Shown: positions 16,854 through 26,082, numbered from the stretch's first letter. The stretch is 64,000 nt of DNA from Rhodanobacter humi (GCF_041107455.1 NZ_JBGBPY010000001.1:2728001-2792000), one strand, 5' to 3'. A program made the numbers and translations. Notes: generated from the letters alone by a model not told the origin.

Positions 16854-17774
16854 ATGACCAGCAGCGCCTTCTACCCCATCGGCATCCCCGGCACCCCGTG
16901 GGGCCCGACCGAGATCGCCCAATGGCGTGCGCGGCAGACGCGCAAGCGCAGCTACGCGGATGAAGTGCAAGCCCGCATCGAGGCGCTGCGCGCGCATTTC
17001 GACGTCAGCGAATACGGCCGGCTGGACTACGCGCCGGAGAGCTATCCGCTCTACGCGGTGCGCAGCCGCGGCTGGAGCGATGCGCTGCCCGTGATGCTGG
17101 TGACCGGCGGCGTGCACGGCTATGAGACCAGCGGCGCCCACGGTGCGCTGCAGTTCCTCGAGCGCGATGCCGCGCACTACGTGGGCCGCATCAACCTGCT
17201 GTGCGTGCCCTGCGTGAGTCCCTGGGGCTACGAGCGCATCCATCGCTGGAACCCGGATGCGCTCGATCCCAACCGCAACTTCCGCGAGCACAGCCCCGCG
17301 CAGGAATCGGCCGCGCTGTGGCAGTTGCTGGCGCCGCTGCGCGACGTGGCGCGCATGCACATCGACCTGCACGAGACCACCGACAGCGACGAGAGCGAGT
17401 TCCGCCCCGCGCTCGCGGCGCGCGACGGCAAGACCTGCGAGCCGGGCACCATCCCCGACGGTTTCTACCTGTGCGCGGACAGCGCGCGGCCGGAACCCGC
17501 GTTCCAGCAGGCGGTGATCGCGGCGGTGGCCAAGGTGACCCACATCGCGCCGGCCGATCCCGACGGCACCATCATCGGCTCGCCGGTGGTGGCGCATGGC
17601 GTGATCGAGTACGACTGCCGCAAGCTCGGCCTGTGCGCCGGCATCACCGACGCGCCTTGCCGCACCACCACCGAGGTCTACCCGGACAGCCCGCGCGCCA
17701 CGCCCGCACAGTGCAACGACGCGCAGGCCGCGGCGATTCGCGCGGCGATCGACTACGCGCTGGCGCATGGCTGA
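16854..17774 (+). CDS. M14-family zinc carboxypeptidase-like protein
   Basis: A 306-aa predicted metallopeptidase. TGGVHGYETSGAHGALQFLE at about 82-101 supplies the H-x-x-E zinc-binding motif of M14 peptidases. HIDLHETTDSDESEFRP at about 175-191 gives the third zinc-ligand His. The late Glu (ITDAPCRTTTEVYPDSP, about 275) is a plausible general base. There is no signal peptide, so it is cytosolic. Substrate unknown; it belongs to the succinylglutamate desuccinylase/carboxypeptidase-like group. Start ATG 16854. Confidence 0.82.
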   Translation: MTSSAFYPIGIPGTPWGPTEIAQWRARQTRKRSYADEVQARIEALRAHFDVSEYGRLDYAPESYPLYAVRSRGWSDALPVMLVTGGVHGYETSGAHGALQFLERDAAHYVGRINLLCVPCVSPWGYERIHRWNPDALDPNRNFREHSPAQESAALWQLLAPLRDVARMHIDLHETTDSDESEFRPALAARDGKTCEPGTIPDGFYLCADSARPEPAFQQAVIAAVAKVTHIAPADPDGTIIGSPVVAHGVIEYDCRKLGLCAGITDAPCRTTTEVYPDSPRATPAQCNDAQAAAIRAAIDYALAHG

Positions 17775-17848
17775 CCCGCCGGCGTCGGCCATCGGCGCCG
17801 AATCTGTGCGAGCATTCCGGTTCCCCACCGCAGCGACGCGAACCCGCC

Positions 17849-18223
17849 ATGAAATTCCTGCTGATGGTCTACAGCGACGATGCCTTGCTGGACGCCTTGC
17901 CGCCGGGCGAATTCGACACGCGCATGCACGCCTGCATCACCCACGCGGACGAGTTGCGCGCCGAAGGACGGCTGCTCGACGCGCAGCAGCTGGAGGCGCC
18001 GGCCACCGCGAAGTCGGTGCGCACCCGGCTGGGCAAGACCGTGGTGCTGGATGGCCCGTTTGCGGAGACCAAGGAATACCTCGCCGGCTTCAACCTGGTC
18101 GAGGCGGACAGCGTGGAAGAGGCGGTGCGCATGGCCGCCGAACTGCCGTGGGCGCAGACCGGCTGCATCGAGGTGCGGCCGCTGCGCGACTTCGACGCGG
18201 TGCGCCGGCGCGTGGGCGCCTGA
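17849..18223 (+). CDS. YCII-related (DGPF) domain protein
   Basis: A 124-aa protein with MKFLLMVYSDDALLDALPPG at its start and VVLDGPFAETKEYLAGFNLV near 65-84, the DGPF signature of the YCII-related family. The fold is a ferredoxin-like barrel dimer. Members are often linked to ECF sigma factors or act on small reactive metabolites, but the exact activity is unknown. It is probably cytosolic. It follows the M14 gene by 74 bp. Confidence 0.88.
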   Translation: MKFLLMVYSDDALLDALPPGEFDTRMHACITHADELRAEGRLLDAQQLEAPATAKSVRTRLGKTVVLDGPFAETKEYLAGFNLVEADSVEEAVRMAAELPWAQTGCIEVRPLRDFDAVRRRVGA

Positions 18224-18251
18224 CCGCTGCGCCCGGTTTCCCGCCGCGGCG

Positions 18252-19076
18252 TCAGTGCCGGACGAGTTCCGACTCGACCACCATGTCCAGCACGTAGGCG
18301 TCCGGCGAGGTGTCGGCGGGCGGATGCTTCACCGTGTAGCGCTGCACGCGCAGCACGTTGCGCACGCCGGGCTGGTGCGTGTAGCCCTCGATCCCCTGCA
18401 GCAGCAGATGCCAGTTGCCCGGCGTGCCGGTCTTGAGGCCGTTCGCGCCGTAGTGCAGCTCGCGCACGTCCAGGCACTGCGCGCCCGGCATCCGTGGGTG
18501 GTTGCACGGCACGGCCTGCGGCGCCACTTCGAGGAATTCGGTGACGCCGGGGCCGCCGTAGCGGGTCGCGGGCGTGGGGATGCCGGTGAAAACGAGGGTG
18601 TCTCCGGCGGTGGTGTGCAATCGCAGCAGAGGGTTGTCGCCGCTGCGCGTGACGGTGATCGTGGGCCTGACGCTCAGGCGTACGCCGATCAGGCTGTCCA
18701 GCCGGTTCAGCGCGAAATTGGCGCAGGCCATCATGGTGTGCATCATCGGGCCGACCACGAGTTGCCCGTTCTCGATGCGATAGCTGCCGCCCATGCCGTT
18801 GCAGCTGTTGCGCACACTGATGCGGTCGCTGCCGAAATCGAGCTCCAGCGGCTTGTCCGGGCGCACGAACAGCGCGTCCATGCGTTGGCCGCTGCGGTCG
18901 GTGGCTTGCGTCAGATGCCAATGGTAGCCGGCGAGCAGCGCGGCATCCGGCGTGGCGGCCTTCGATGTCGCGCCAGCCGCCGCCCCGCGCGGCGGCGTCG
19001 CCTGGGTGCTGCTGGCGGCCGGCGCGATGGTGTAGGTGGCGAAGGCCAGCGACAGCAGCAACAGGTGGACGCGCAT
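18252..19076 (-). CDS. Exported META-domain plus DUF4377 protein
   Basis: A 274-aa protein. A signal peptide (about 1-20) is followed by a META/HslJ-like domain (about 45-165: YHWHLTQATDRSGQRMDALF, ISVRNSCNGMGGSYRIENGQ, MMACANFALN). A DUF4377-type domain follows (about 190-265), with CLDVRELHYGANG. HslJ in E. coli is a heat-inducible lipoprotein associated with novobiocin resistance; META proteins are envelope proteins of unclear role. No lipobox is obvious here. I chose ATG 19076 because the hydrophobic signal starts directly after it. It converges on the YCII gene. Confidence 0.8.
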   Translation of the reverse strand: MRVHLLLLSLAFATYTIAPAASSTQATPPRGAAAGATSKAATPDAALLAGYHWHLTQATDRSGQRMDALFVRPDKPLELDFGSDRISVRNSCNGMGGSYRIENGQLVVGPMMHTMMACANFALNRLDSLIGVRLSVRPTITVTRSGDNPLLRLHTTAGDTLVFTGIPTPATRYGGPGVTEFLEVAPQAVPCNHPRMPGAQCLDVRELHYGANGLKTGTPGNWHLLLQGIEGYTHQPGVRNVLRVQRYTVKHPPADTSPDAYVLDMVVESELVRH

Positions 19077-19205
19077 GGTGTTCTCTCGGTGAGGGGCGCA
19101 GCGTCCGAGCATATGCCATGCAATGCGTTACGGCGATGTCGCGGCAGTACGCCCGTTGGCGGACAATGCCGCTCCTGTCCGCGACACGAATGCTGCGAGG
19201 CGCTC

Positions 19206-19925
19206 ATGCTGAAGATGATCGGTTTTGACGGCGACGACACGCTGTGGCGCAGCGAGGATTATTACCGCGACGCCAATGCCGAGTTCGCCGCCATCGTGGG
19301 CGTTTACGCCGACCTCGCCGACGCCGCGGTGCACGAGCGCATGCTGGCCACCGAGCGCGGCAATCTCGCGCTGTTCGGCTACGGCGCCAAGGGCATGACG
19401 CTGTCGATGGTGGAGACCGCGATCGCGCTCAGCGAGGGGCGCATCGGCGCGCGGGACATCCACCGCATCGTGGCGATCGGCAAGCGCGTGCTGCAGCACC
19501 CGGTGGAACTGCTGCCCGGCATCCGCGAGGCGGTGGCGGCGGTGGCCGCGGGCCACGCGGTGGTGCTGATCACCAAGGGCGACCTGTTCCACCAGGAGAA
19601 GAAGGTGGCCGAGTCGGGCCTGGCCGAACTGTTCCGCCGCATCGAGATCGTCTCGGAGAAGGACACGCGCACGTATCGGCGCCTGCTGGCCGAGTTCGGC
19701 ATCGCGGCGCACGAGTTCGCGATGGTGGGCAACTCGTTGCGCTCGGACATCGAGCCGGTGCTGCGCCTGGGTGGCTGGGGCGTGCACATGCCCTATCACG
19801 TGACCTGGGCGCACGAGCTGGAGAACGGCCTGGACGCCAGCGATGCGCCGCGCATGCGCGCGGTGGCGGATGCGGCGGAGATTCCCGCCGCGCTGGCGCA
19901 GCTGGACGCGTTGGCCGCGGCCTGA
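19206..19925 (+). CDS. HAD-like hydrolase
   Basis: A 239-aa HAD phosphatase. Motif I is IGFDGDDTLWRSEDYY (Asp at about 8 and 10 of the DxDDT type). Motif II is VLITKGDLFHQEKK (Thr about 123), motif III the Lys of VSEKDTRTY, and motif IV is AMVGNSLRSDIEPVLRLGGW. The final DD pair is replaced by NS..SD, as in some HAD members. Substrate unknown. The stop overlaps the ATG of the PIN gene (TGATG), so the two are translationally coupled. Confidence 0.87.
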   Translation: MLKMIGFDGDDTLWRSEDYYRDANAEFAAIVGVYADLADAAVHERMLATERGNLALFGYGAKGMTLSMVETAIALSEGRIGARDIHRIVAIGKRVLQHPVELLPGIREAVAAVAAGHAVVLITKGDLFHQEKKVAESGLAELFRRIEIVSEKDTRTYRRLLAEFGIAAHEFAMVGNSLRSDIEPVLRLGGWGVHMPYHVTWAHELENGLDASDAPRMRAVADAAEIPAALAQLDALAAA

Positions 19926-20401
19926 TGGCGACACTGCCGCGGCTGGTGCTGGACACCAACGTCTGCCTCGACCTGTTCGTGTTCGGCGACGCGTCGTGCG
20001 CGACGCTGCGCGATGCGCTGCGCGCGGGCGCGGTGCAGGCGGTGACCGACGCGGCTTGCCGCGACGAATGGCTGCGCGTGCTGGGCTATCCGCAACTGGC
20101 GCTGGATGCGGCGCGGCGCGCGGCGGCCGTTGCCGCGTTCGACGAATCGGTGCGCCTGCTGCCGACAGCGGGACGACCTGTCGTTCCGGCGATGCCGAAA
20201 CTGCCGCGCTGCGCCGATCCCGACGACCAGCGGTTTCTCGAACTGGCGCAGGCGAGCGGCGCGCAATGGCTGCTCAGCCGTGACCGTGAACTGTTGAAGC
20301 TGGCGCGACGCACGCGGCGCGAGCACGGCTTCGACATCCTCACGCCGCAGGCGTGGACGCGGGTTTACTCGGCCGGCGCCGCGTCGGCGAAGCCGGTGTA
20401 G
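19925..20401 (+). CDS. PIN-domain putative toxin/ribonuclease (COG1569-like)
   Basis: A 158-aa PIN-fold protein. The acidic active-site residues are in VLDTNVCLDLF (Asp about 9), ACRDEWLRVL (Glu about 43), ADPDDQRFLELA (Asp about 100) and LLSRDREL (Asp about 120). This is the PIN_3/COG1569 pattern of putative toxin-antitoxin toxins. No upstream antitoxin is present; the coupled partner is a HAD hydrolase. The convergent small gene at 20365-20640 overlaps its 3' end by 37 bp and could be a regulator, but shows no antitoxin motif. It may act as a housekeeping RNase instead. Confidence 0.82.
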   Translation: MATLPRLVLDTNVCLDLFVFGDASCATLRDALRAGAVQAVTDAACRDEWLRVLGYPQLALDAARRAAAVAAFDESVRLLPTAGRPVVPAMPKLPRCADPDDQRFLELAQASGAQWLLSRDRELLKLARRTRREHGFDILTPQAWTRVYSAGAASAKPV

Positions 20402-20640
20402 TCCTCCGGGAACACCGGCGTGCCGTCCTCCTCCAGCGCCAGCACCGCGGCCAGCGCGTCGGCGGCGGCGTGTTCGGCCACGTCCTGCTGGCGGAAGCTG
20501 CGGTTCTCGCAGATCGCGTAGTACGCCGGGAAGCCGTGGCCGTGCGGCACCACCGCCAGCCACGCCGTGTAGCGCGAGCCTTCGAGACTGGCGCCGGAGC
20601 GCACGGTGTAATCCGGGAATTCGCGTTCGGCCATCGTCAT
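20365..20640 (-). CDS. Small conserved-looking hypothetical protein
   Basis: About 91 aa: an acidic protein with SRYTAWLAVVPHGHGFPAYY and ICENRSFRQQDVAEHAAADA. It reads like a compact alpha/beta fold with no catalytic motif I recognise. Two in-frame starts exist (20640 and 20634). It overlaps the 3' end of the PIN gene on the opposite strand. Its composition and codon bias look genuine, but the function is unknown. Confidence 0.6.
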   Translation of the reverse strand: MTMAEREFPDYTVRSGASLEGSRYTAWLAVVPHGHGFPAYYAICENRSFRQQDVAEHAAADALAAVLALEEDGTPVFPEDYTGFADAAPAE

Positions 20641-20735
20641 CGTCCGGGCAGCAGCTTGCGGTGGGCGCACAGTGTACGCGCTGCGTAGACGGCGGTTGTG
20701 CCAGCTTGTGCGCGTCGCGGCTGCCGGAGCCTGCC

Positions 20736-20924
20736 ATGCCCGTGCCTTATCGCATCGATTGCCCGTATTGCGGCGAGATCATCGAGCTGCTGCTGGACGA
20801 GTCGGTGGACGACCAGTGCTACATCGAGGACTGCGCGGTGTGCTGCCGGCCGATCGCGCTGGCGGTGGCGTTCGACGCGGACGGCGTGCCGCGGGTGCAG
20901 GCGGCGCGCGAGGACGGGATCTGA
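20736..20924 (+). CDS. CPXCG-type small cysteine-rich protein
   Basis: A 62-aa protein with CPYCG at residues 9-13 and CYIEDCAVCCRP at about 29-40, giving two CxxC-like knuckles suited to one zinc ion. It matches the CPXCG cysteine-rich family of unknown function common in gammaproteobacteria. It is cytosolic and acidic. Start ATG 20736 follows CTGCC with a weak ribosome-binding site. Confidence 0.85.
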   Translation: MPVPYRIDCPYCGEIIELLLDESVDDQCYIEDCAVCCRPIALAVAFDADGVPRVQAAREDGI

Positions 20925-21028
20925 CGGGACGGAGCCTGTTCGACATCGCCGCAAGGCAGGCCGAAGGGCCGGGTGGTGGAAGCGCGGTGCATCGCGCCGG
21001 CGGCGCGGGTCGTGGCCCGCGGCCCACG

Positions 21029-21937
21029 CTAGCCGGATTGCACCTCGTCTTCCAGCGGCACCACGTCGTGGAAGACGCCGTAGTCGATGATGTTGAGGCC
21101 GTGCCCGTCGTCGGTGACGAGGTCGGCGTAGCGGTGGTTCCAGCGCAGATCGTCGTGGCGCCACTGGTGGCGCGCCAGCATGGATTGCGAGGTGGTTTCG
21201 TCGATGCCTTCGATGGTCAGCAGAAAGAGCGTCTGCGTCTGCTCCATCGCCTCGGCGCTGACGCCGTACAGCGGACTGCTCTCGTCGATCACGTGCATCA
21301 GCAGCCAGCTGAGGATGAAGATCGGATGGCGGTCGCGCACCAGCTTCAGGTCGTGGATCTTGCGCAGCTTCAGCCCCTCGGGCGAAGTCTCCAGGCGGAT
21401 CATGTGCAGTTGGGCGTATGCCTCGCTGATCAGGTTCTGCCGCATGTTGGCCGCGCGTATCATCAGCGTCTGCCGGCCGTCGACGGTGCGCACGACCGGA
21501 TTGCTGGCGAAGGTCATCCGGGCGCGCGGCCGCGAGAAGCGCGCGAAGATCAGCCCGGTGGTCACCGCGATGCAGGCCATGCCGGTGAAGATTTCCAGCG
21601 TGGCGACGCAGTGCGCATAGAGGGTCTGCGGGTGCATGTCGCCGTAGCCGACCGTGGCCAGGGTTTCCACGCTGAAGAAGAACGCGCCGCCGAAGCCGCG
21701 CGGAAACTGGTTCGCGATCGGGTGCTCGCCGAGCAGGTAGAGCGAAGCGAAGATCGCATTGAGCAGCAGGAAGGCCGCGCCGGCGGTCAGGAAGAATACC
21801 GGCCAGCGCACGGTCAGGGCGTGGTGGTAGATGTCGTCCCAGAGTCGCTGGGACAGGCCGCGGCTGACGAATGGCCGACCGCCGATGGTGATGATCCGCG
21901 GTCGGCGCCGCAGGGGCAGCAGGTGTTTGAGGTTCAT
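21029..21937 (-). CDS. Inward-rectifier-type potassium channel (KirBac family)
   Basis: A 302-aa channel. A slide helix region leads into TM1 (about 45-70), the pore helix and the selectivity filter TVGYGD (in SVETLATVGYGDMHP, about 95), then TM2 (about 110-135). A beta-rich cytoplasmic domain (about 145-300) has RTVDGRQTLMIRAANMRQN, typical of KirBac gating domains. It forms inner-membrane tetramers passing K+. I chose ATG 21937 because the family N-terminus (RRRPRIITIGGRPFVSRGLS) follows directly; the longer upstream frame overlaps pncA. Confidence 0.94.
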   Translation of the reverse strand: MNLKHLLPLRRRPRIITIGGRPFVSRGLSQRLWDDIYHHALTVRWPVFFLTAGAAFLLLNAIFASLYLLGEHPIANQFPRGFGGAFFFSVETLATVGYGDMHPQTLYAHCVATLEIFTGMACIAVTTGLIFARFSRPRARMTFASNPVVRTVDGRQTLMIRAANMRQNLISEAYAQLHMIRLETSPEGLKLRKIHDLKLVRDRHPIFILSWLLMHVIDESSPLYGVSAEAMEQTQTLFLLTIEGIDETTSQSMLARHQWRHDDLRWNHRYADLVTDDGHGLNIIDYGVFHDVVPLEDEVQSG

Positions 21938-21977
21938 GGCGGCGGCGACATCCCGGCAGGTGTGGCGAGGGTGGAAC

Positions 21978-22631
21978 CTAGGCGATCGCGAAGTCGGCCG
22001 CGTCGACCACGCCGATGCCCTGCGACTGCAGGCTGGCGCGGGTGGCATCGTCGGAGTCCGGCGTGACCGGTCGGCTGAGGTCCCATGCGAGCCAGGCGCG
22101 GAAGCCCAGCGCGACGGCATCCTGCGCCGTCCACAGCACGCAGACATCGCGCGCCAGGCCGCACACCAGCACTTCCTCCACGCCACGCTCGCGCAACCAG
22201 CCGGCGAGGCCGGTGGCGGGGCGACTGCCTTGCGGGCCGTGGTTTTCGCGGAACGCGCTGTAGGAGTCCACCTGCGGGTCGCTGCCCTTGCGTAGGATCA
22301 GGTCCGCCGCCGACCAGTCGATATCCGGATGCAGCGCCGCGCCCGGCGTGCCCTGCATGCAGTGGTCCGGCCACAGCGTCTGCGGCTGGCCGTGCAGCGC
22401 GATCTGCTGGAACGGCTGCGTGTCCGGATGCGAACTGGCGAAGGAGGCATGGCCCGCCGGGTGCCAGTCCTGCGTCGCCACCACGTGGCGGAAGCGGCGC
22501 GCGCGCAGCAGGCGGGCTATGCCGGGCACGATCGCGTCGCCTTCGTGGCAGGCCAGCGCGCCACCGGGCATGAAATCCGGCTGCACGTCGACCACGATCA
22601 GGGCGGTGCGTTCGTTGATGGCGGGAGACAT
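21978..22631 (-). CDS. pncA: Nicotinamidase/pyrazinamidase
   Basis: A 217-aa isochorismatase-fold amidohydrolase that converts nicotinamide to nicotinate for NAD salvage. The triad is visible: Asp in VVDVQPDFMPGGAL (about 15), Lys in DLILRKGSDP (about 114) and Cys in GLARDVCVLWTAQDA (about 160). The metal site is DWHPAGHASF (Asp/His/His, about 55-64). These match the PncA family fully. It lies 40 bp upstream of the KirBac gene in the same direction. Confidence 0.93.
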   Translation of the reverse strand: MSPAINERTALIVVDVQPDFMPGGALACHEGDAIVPGIARLLRARRFRHVVATQDWHPAGHASFASSHPDTQPFQQIALHGQPQTLWPDHCMQGTPGAALHPDIDWSAADLILRKGSDPQVDSYSAFRENHGPQGSRPATGLAGWLRERGVEEVLVCGLARDVCVLWTAQDAVALGFRAWLAWDLSRPVTPDSDDATRASLQSQGIGVVDAADFAIA

Positions 22632-22710
22632 GGCGAACCTGCGCGCGGCGGGAAGGCGGAAGTCTAGCGCGCAGGCATAATGCAGGTTGATGAGAGCGGA
22701 ACAGGGCGCG

Positions 22711-23079
22711 ATGAACTACGACCAATCGTGGATGGGCTATGGCTGGATCGGCGGCATGCAGGCCGGTGCGATCAGCGCCGTGGCCGGCGTCGTGCTGTAC
22801 CTGCTGTTCCACTGGCTTGGCCGTCGCAACGGCTGGAGCGATGCGCGCCGGGTCGGCTGGGCGTATTTCGCCGCGCTGGTGCTCAGCGCCCGTGTCGACA
22901 CGTGGAACCTGTTCTACTTCAACTACGGGCGGCTGCAGTCGCTGCAGCTGCTCAGCGCCAAGCTGGCCGAAGTGCACGACCCCGACGGCATCGGCACTCG
23001 CGTGCTGTGCGAGCTGATCGGCGGCGCCGTTGGCGTGTTCGCGGCCTGGGTGGTCTGCGGCGGGCACTGGCGGCGTTGA
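22711..23079 (+). CDS. Small membrane protein, unknown function
   Basis: About 122 aa from ATG 22711 (an in-frame ATG at 22690 is possible). There are three predicted membrane helices: about 12-35 (GGMQAGAISAVAGVVLYLLF), 52-70 and 98-118 (LIGGAVGVFAAWVVCGGHW). I do not recognise a family. It is divergent from pncA and followed by a REP pair. Confidence 0.6.
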   Translation: MNYDQSWMGYGWIGGMQAGAISAVAGVVLYLLFHWLGRRNGWSDARRVGWAYFAALVLSARVDTWNLFYFNYGRLQSLQLLSAKLAEVHDPDGIGTRVLCELIGGAVGVFAAWVVCGGHWRR

Positions 23080-23092
23080 ATGTAGGGCGACC

Positions 23093-23163
23093 GTAGGAGC
23101 GGCTTCAGCCGCGACGGGCAACGCGAAGAATCGCGGCTGAAGCCGCTCCTACGCCGCTCCTAC
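23093..23163. repeat. Inverted GTAG REP pair with an extra partial copy
   Basis: Two inverted copies of GTAGGAGCGGCTTCAGCCGC enclose an AT-containing spacer, followed by an additional GCCGCTCCTAC half-copy. The last CTA (23160-23162) is the TAG stop codon of the leftward cardiolipin synthase gene. Confidence 0.88.
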
Positions 23164-24536
23164 AGCAGCGGATCGAACAGCCGCGCCACGTGCATCGCCA
23201 CCCGGCGCAGGTAGGGGGCGTCGAGATATTCGCCGGCTTCCACGGTGCGGGCCTTGGCGAAGTCGGCTTCGAGCATGGCCTCGACCTGTCCGGCGAAGTC
23301 GTGGTCCAGCACCAGCGCGCTGGCTTCGAAGTTGAGCCGGAACGAGCGACTGTCGAGATTGATGCTGCCCACCGCGGCGCAGTCGTCATCGACCAGCAAC
23401 ACTTTCTGGTGCACGAAGCCGGGCTGGTAGCGGAGCATGCGCACGCCGCCGCGCAGCGCGTGGTGGGCATGCAAGGTGGAGGCGAGGAACACGGTGCGGT
23501 GGTCGGGCCGTGCCGGGATCAGCACGCGCACGTCCACGCCACGCAGCACGGCGAGGCGCAGCGCGGCGCGCACCGCACTGTCGGGCACGAAGTAGGGTGT
23601 GGTGAGCCAGACGCGCCGGCGCGCCGCGTTGATCGCGGCGGTGAAGAACAGCGAGCCGGTTTCCTGCGGGTCGGCCGGGCCGCTCGCCACCACCAGCACG
23701 CGGGCGTCGCCGTCGGCAGGCGGCGCCGGATGCAACGGCGGCGGCGCGCCGGTGATCCACAGCCAGTCGTCGGCGAACAGCTGCTGCAGGTCGGCCACCG
23801 CGGGGCCGCGGATTTCCAGATGCGTGTCGCGCCACGGCGCCAACGGCGGTTTCAGGCCCAGGTATTCGTCGCCCACGTTGAGGCCGCCGATGAAGGCGCG
23901 CGCACCGTCCACCACCACGATCTTGCGGTGGTTGCGGAAATTGAGCTGGAAGCGGTTGCGCCAGCGATGGGTGGCGAACGGATGGATCGCCACGCCGCCC
24001 GCGCGCAGCGTCTCCACGTAGCGGCGCGGCAAGTCGTGGCTGCCCACACCGTCGTACAGCACGCATACGCGCACGCCGGCGGCGGCGCGTTCCAGCAGCG
24101 CCTGCTGCATGCGCCGGCCCAGGCCGTCGTCATGGAACACGAAGAACTGCACCAGCACGGTGTGGCGCGCCTCGGCGATCGCGCCGAGGATGGCGTCGAA
24201 GGTGGCGTCGCCGTCGACCAGCAGGCGCAGCCGGTGGCCTTCGCGGAACGGGCGGCCCTGCATCGCCACCATCGCGGCGTAGCGGCCGGTGCCGTCGTCC
24301 GCCGGCACGGGCCGCGCGCGCGGCGCGGCGCTGTGGTGGGTATGCAGGTAGCCGTGGAAGCGACTCGCACCCAGGAACAGGTAGGGCACCAGGGTGAGTT
24401 CGGGCAGCAGCAGCAGGCCGAGCACCCAGGCGATCGTGCCCTGCGGCGTGCGTGTGTGCATCAGTGCGTGCGCGGCGGCGAGGATGCCGAGCGCGTGCAG
24501 CAGCAGGACGACGGCGCCGATCAGGCTGAGGGTCAT
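23160..24536 (-). CDS. cls: Cardiolipin synthase (phospholipase D superfamily)
   Basis: A 458-aa membrane enzyme joining two phosphatidylglycerol molecules into cardiolipin. Two N-terminal TM segments (about 5-25 and 34-55) precede two PLD domains. The first HKD motif is NFRNHRKIVVVDGARAFIGG (about 212-231); the second is FVHQKVLLVDDDCAAVGS (about 390-407). The family tail SRSFRLNFEASALVLD follows. Length and layout fit ClsA-type enzymes. ATG 24536 is at the first hydrophobic helix. The stop codon is supplied by the adjacent REP. Confidence 0.94.
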   Translation of the reverse strand: MTLSLIGAVVLLLHALGILAAAHALMHTRTPQGTIAWVLGLLLLPELTLVPYLFLGASRFHGYLHTHHSAAPRARPVPADDGTGRYAAMVAMQGRPFREGHRLRLLVDGDATFDAILGAIAEARHTVLVQFFVFHDDGLGRRMQQALLERAAAGVRVCVLYDGVGSHDLPRRYVETLRAGGVAIHPFATHRWRNRFQLNFRNHRKIVVVDGARAFIGGLNVGDEYLGLKPPLAPWRDTHLEIRGPAVADLQQLFADDWLWITGAPPPLHPAPPADGDARVLVVASGPADPQETGSLFFTAAINAARRRVWLTTPYFVPDSAVRAALRLAVLRGVDVRVLIPARPDHRTVFLASTLHAHHALRGGVRMLRYQPGFVHQKVLLVDDDCAAVGSINLDSRSFRLNFEASALVLDHDFAGQVEAMLEADFAKARTVEAGEYLDAPYLRRVAMHVARLFDPLL

Positions 24537-24717
24537 GCGATCCCGGGTGCGTGTCAGGAGCGTGGGCGGTAGAAATCAGCCGGGCTGCGAAGGCTGCCAT
24601 GCGGTGCATATTTCCGCCGCTTCTTGCCCCATGGAACCACTATGGGGCGGCGAAGCGTCGAAAATCTACCCTCGCATGGCAGCCTTTTCGCCTCGAATGC
24701 TTCCACCGCCCACGCTC

Positions 24718-26082
24718 CTAATCCGCCAGCAACTGGTCGGCCACGGCGCGCGCCTGCTGGCGGATTTCCGGCATCGCGGTGGACTCCCACAGCGTACCGC
24801 GCAACAGGCTGCCGATGGCGAACAGCCGCGGCCAGGCGCCGCCCTCGTGCAGCAGCCGGCCCTGCGGCGTGGCCTGGCAGCCCAGCCCCAGCGGGTCGGG
24901 CAGCACGTGCCGGTTCACCACCAGCTGGCGCATCAGCGGATGCGGCGTGCGCGCCACGTCGAAATCCATGCCCACCGACTGCACCACCAGGTCCGCGTGC
25001 AGCAGCTCGTGCGCGCCGCCGCCGTGCGGGTGAAGTTCGAGGCGCAGGCCGTCGCCGTCCGGCTCGACACGATGCACATGGCCGCGTTGGCGGTGCAGGC
25101 GGCCCGCCTGCTCCAGCGCGGCGAGGCCTTCGGCCACCAGCGGCGGCATGCGGTGGCGCGCACGTTCCCAGGCCCAGCGCGCATGACGCTGGAATCGCCG
25201 GCGCTGCTCCGGCGACAGTGCGGCCCACAGCGTCGGCGTGTGCGGGCGCAGGCTGTCGAGCACGCTGCGCCAGTCCTCTTCCTGCGCGATTGCCTCGCGC
25301 AGCAGGTGCAGCCAGCGGCGCACCTCAGGCGCGTCCAGCATGGCTTCGATCAGCTCGGCGCTGTCGCCGCTGGGCAGCGCGGTGCTGCGCAGGTGCGGCT
25401 CGGGCAGCAGGCCGTGGCGCGAGATCGCGGTGAAGCGGGTGGCGGGCCAGCGCGCGGCCAGTTCCAGCAGCACGTCGGCGGCGGTGAGGCCCAGGCCGAT
25501 CACCGCCACGTGGGCGGGCGCCGCGGCAGGCGGCGCGGCCAGCAGCGGCCAGGGGTCGACCACGTAGCGGCCGCTGGCCAGCGCGCCGGCGTCGACGCCG
25601 GCCAGCGGCTGCGTCGGCAGCGCGCCGATCGCCAGCACCGCGGCGTCCACGCGGCGGCCTTCCTCGCCGCGGAACACGGTGACGCCATCGGCCTCGGGCA
25701 CCACGGCGTCGGCGGCGAACGGCACGATCTGCACGTCGTGGCCGTGCACCTTGCCCAGTGCCAGCGCGCGCGCCACCTCGGCCTCGAGGTAGTCGCCGTA
25801 GCGCCGGCGCGGCAGGAAGTCGGTGCCGGCGACGGACGGGTCCTCGCGCTGCACGAAGTCGAGGAAGCCCTGCGGCTTGCCGGCGAACATGCCCATCGAG
25901 GCTGCGCGCACGTTCAGCAGGTGGCGGTCGGAACGCGTGGCGTAGGCCACGCCGCGTGCCGGCGTGCCGCCGCCGGTGTACCAGTCCAGGTGCAGCGTCT
26001 GCGGCGGCTGGCGTTCCAGCAGCTCGCCGAGCAGCGCGGCGGCCGCGGCGCCGCCGCCGATGATGGCGACACGTCGATGCAT
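24718..26082 (-). CDS. FAD/NAD(P)-binding protein (COG4529/YdhS-like)
   Basis: A 454-aa flavoprotein-like enzyme. A Rossmann motif starts at residue 5 (VAIIGGGAAAAALLGELL). RGVAYATRSDRHLLNVRAAS (about 43-62) and FLDFVQREDPS are typical of the NAD_binding_9 family. A second dinucleotide motif, VAVIGLGLTAADVLLELAAR, lies near 190-209. It probably oxidises a small thiol or sulfur compound, because the upstream gene (22 bp away) encodes a cysteine-dioxygenase-like cupin. I chose ATG 26082 for its position directly before the Rossmann fold. Confidence 0.85.
   Translation of the reverse strand: MHRRVAIIGGGAAAAALLGELLERQPPQTLHLDWYTGGGTPARGVAYATRSDRHLLNVRAASMGMFAGKPQGFLDFVQREDPSVAGTDFLPRRRYGDYLEAEVARALALGKVHGHDVQIVPFAADAVVPEADGVTVFRGEEGRRVDAAVLAIGALPTQPLAGVDAGALASGRYVVDPWPLLAAPPAAAPAHVAVIGLGLTAADVLLELAARWPATRFTAISRHGLLPEPHLRSTALPSGDSAELIEAMLDAPEVRRWLHLLREAIAQEEDWRSVLDSLRPHTPTLWAALSPEQRRRFQRHARWAWERARHRMPPLVAEGLAALEQAGRLHRQRGHVHRVEPDGDGLRLELHPHGGGAHELLHADLVVQSVGMDFDVARTPHPLMRQLVVNRHVLPDPLGLGCQATPQGRLLHEGGAWPRLFAIGSLLRGTLWESTAMPEIRQQARAVADQLLAD

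Noticed and set aside
19925-20640. PIN gene and the 20365-20640 gene as a toxin-antitoxin pair
   Set aside because: The genes are convergent rather than co-transcribed, and the small protein has no DNA-binding or antitoxin motif.
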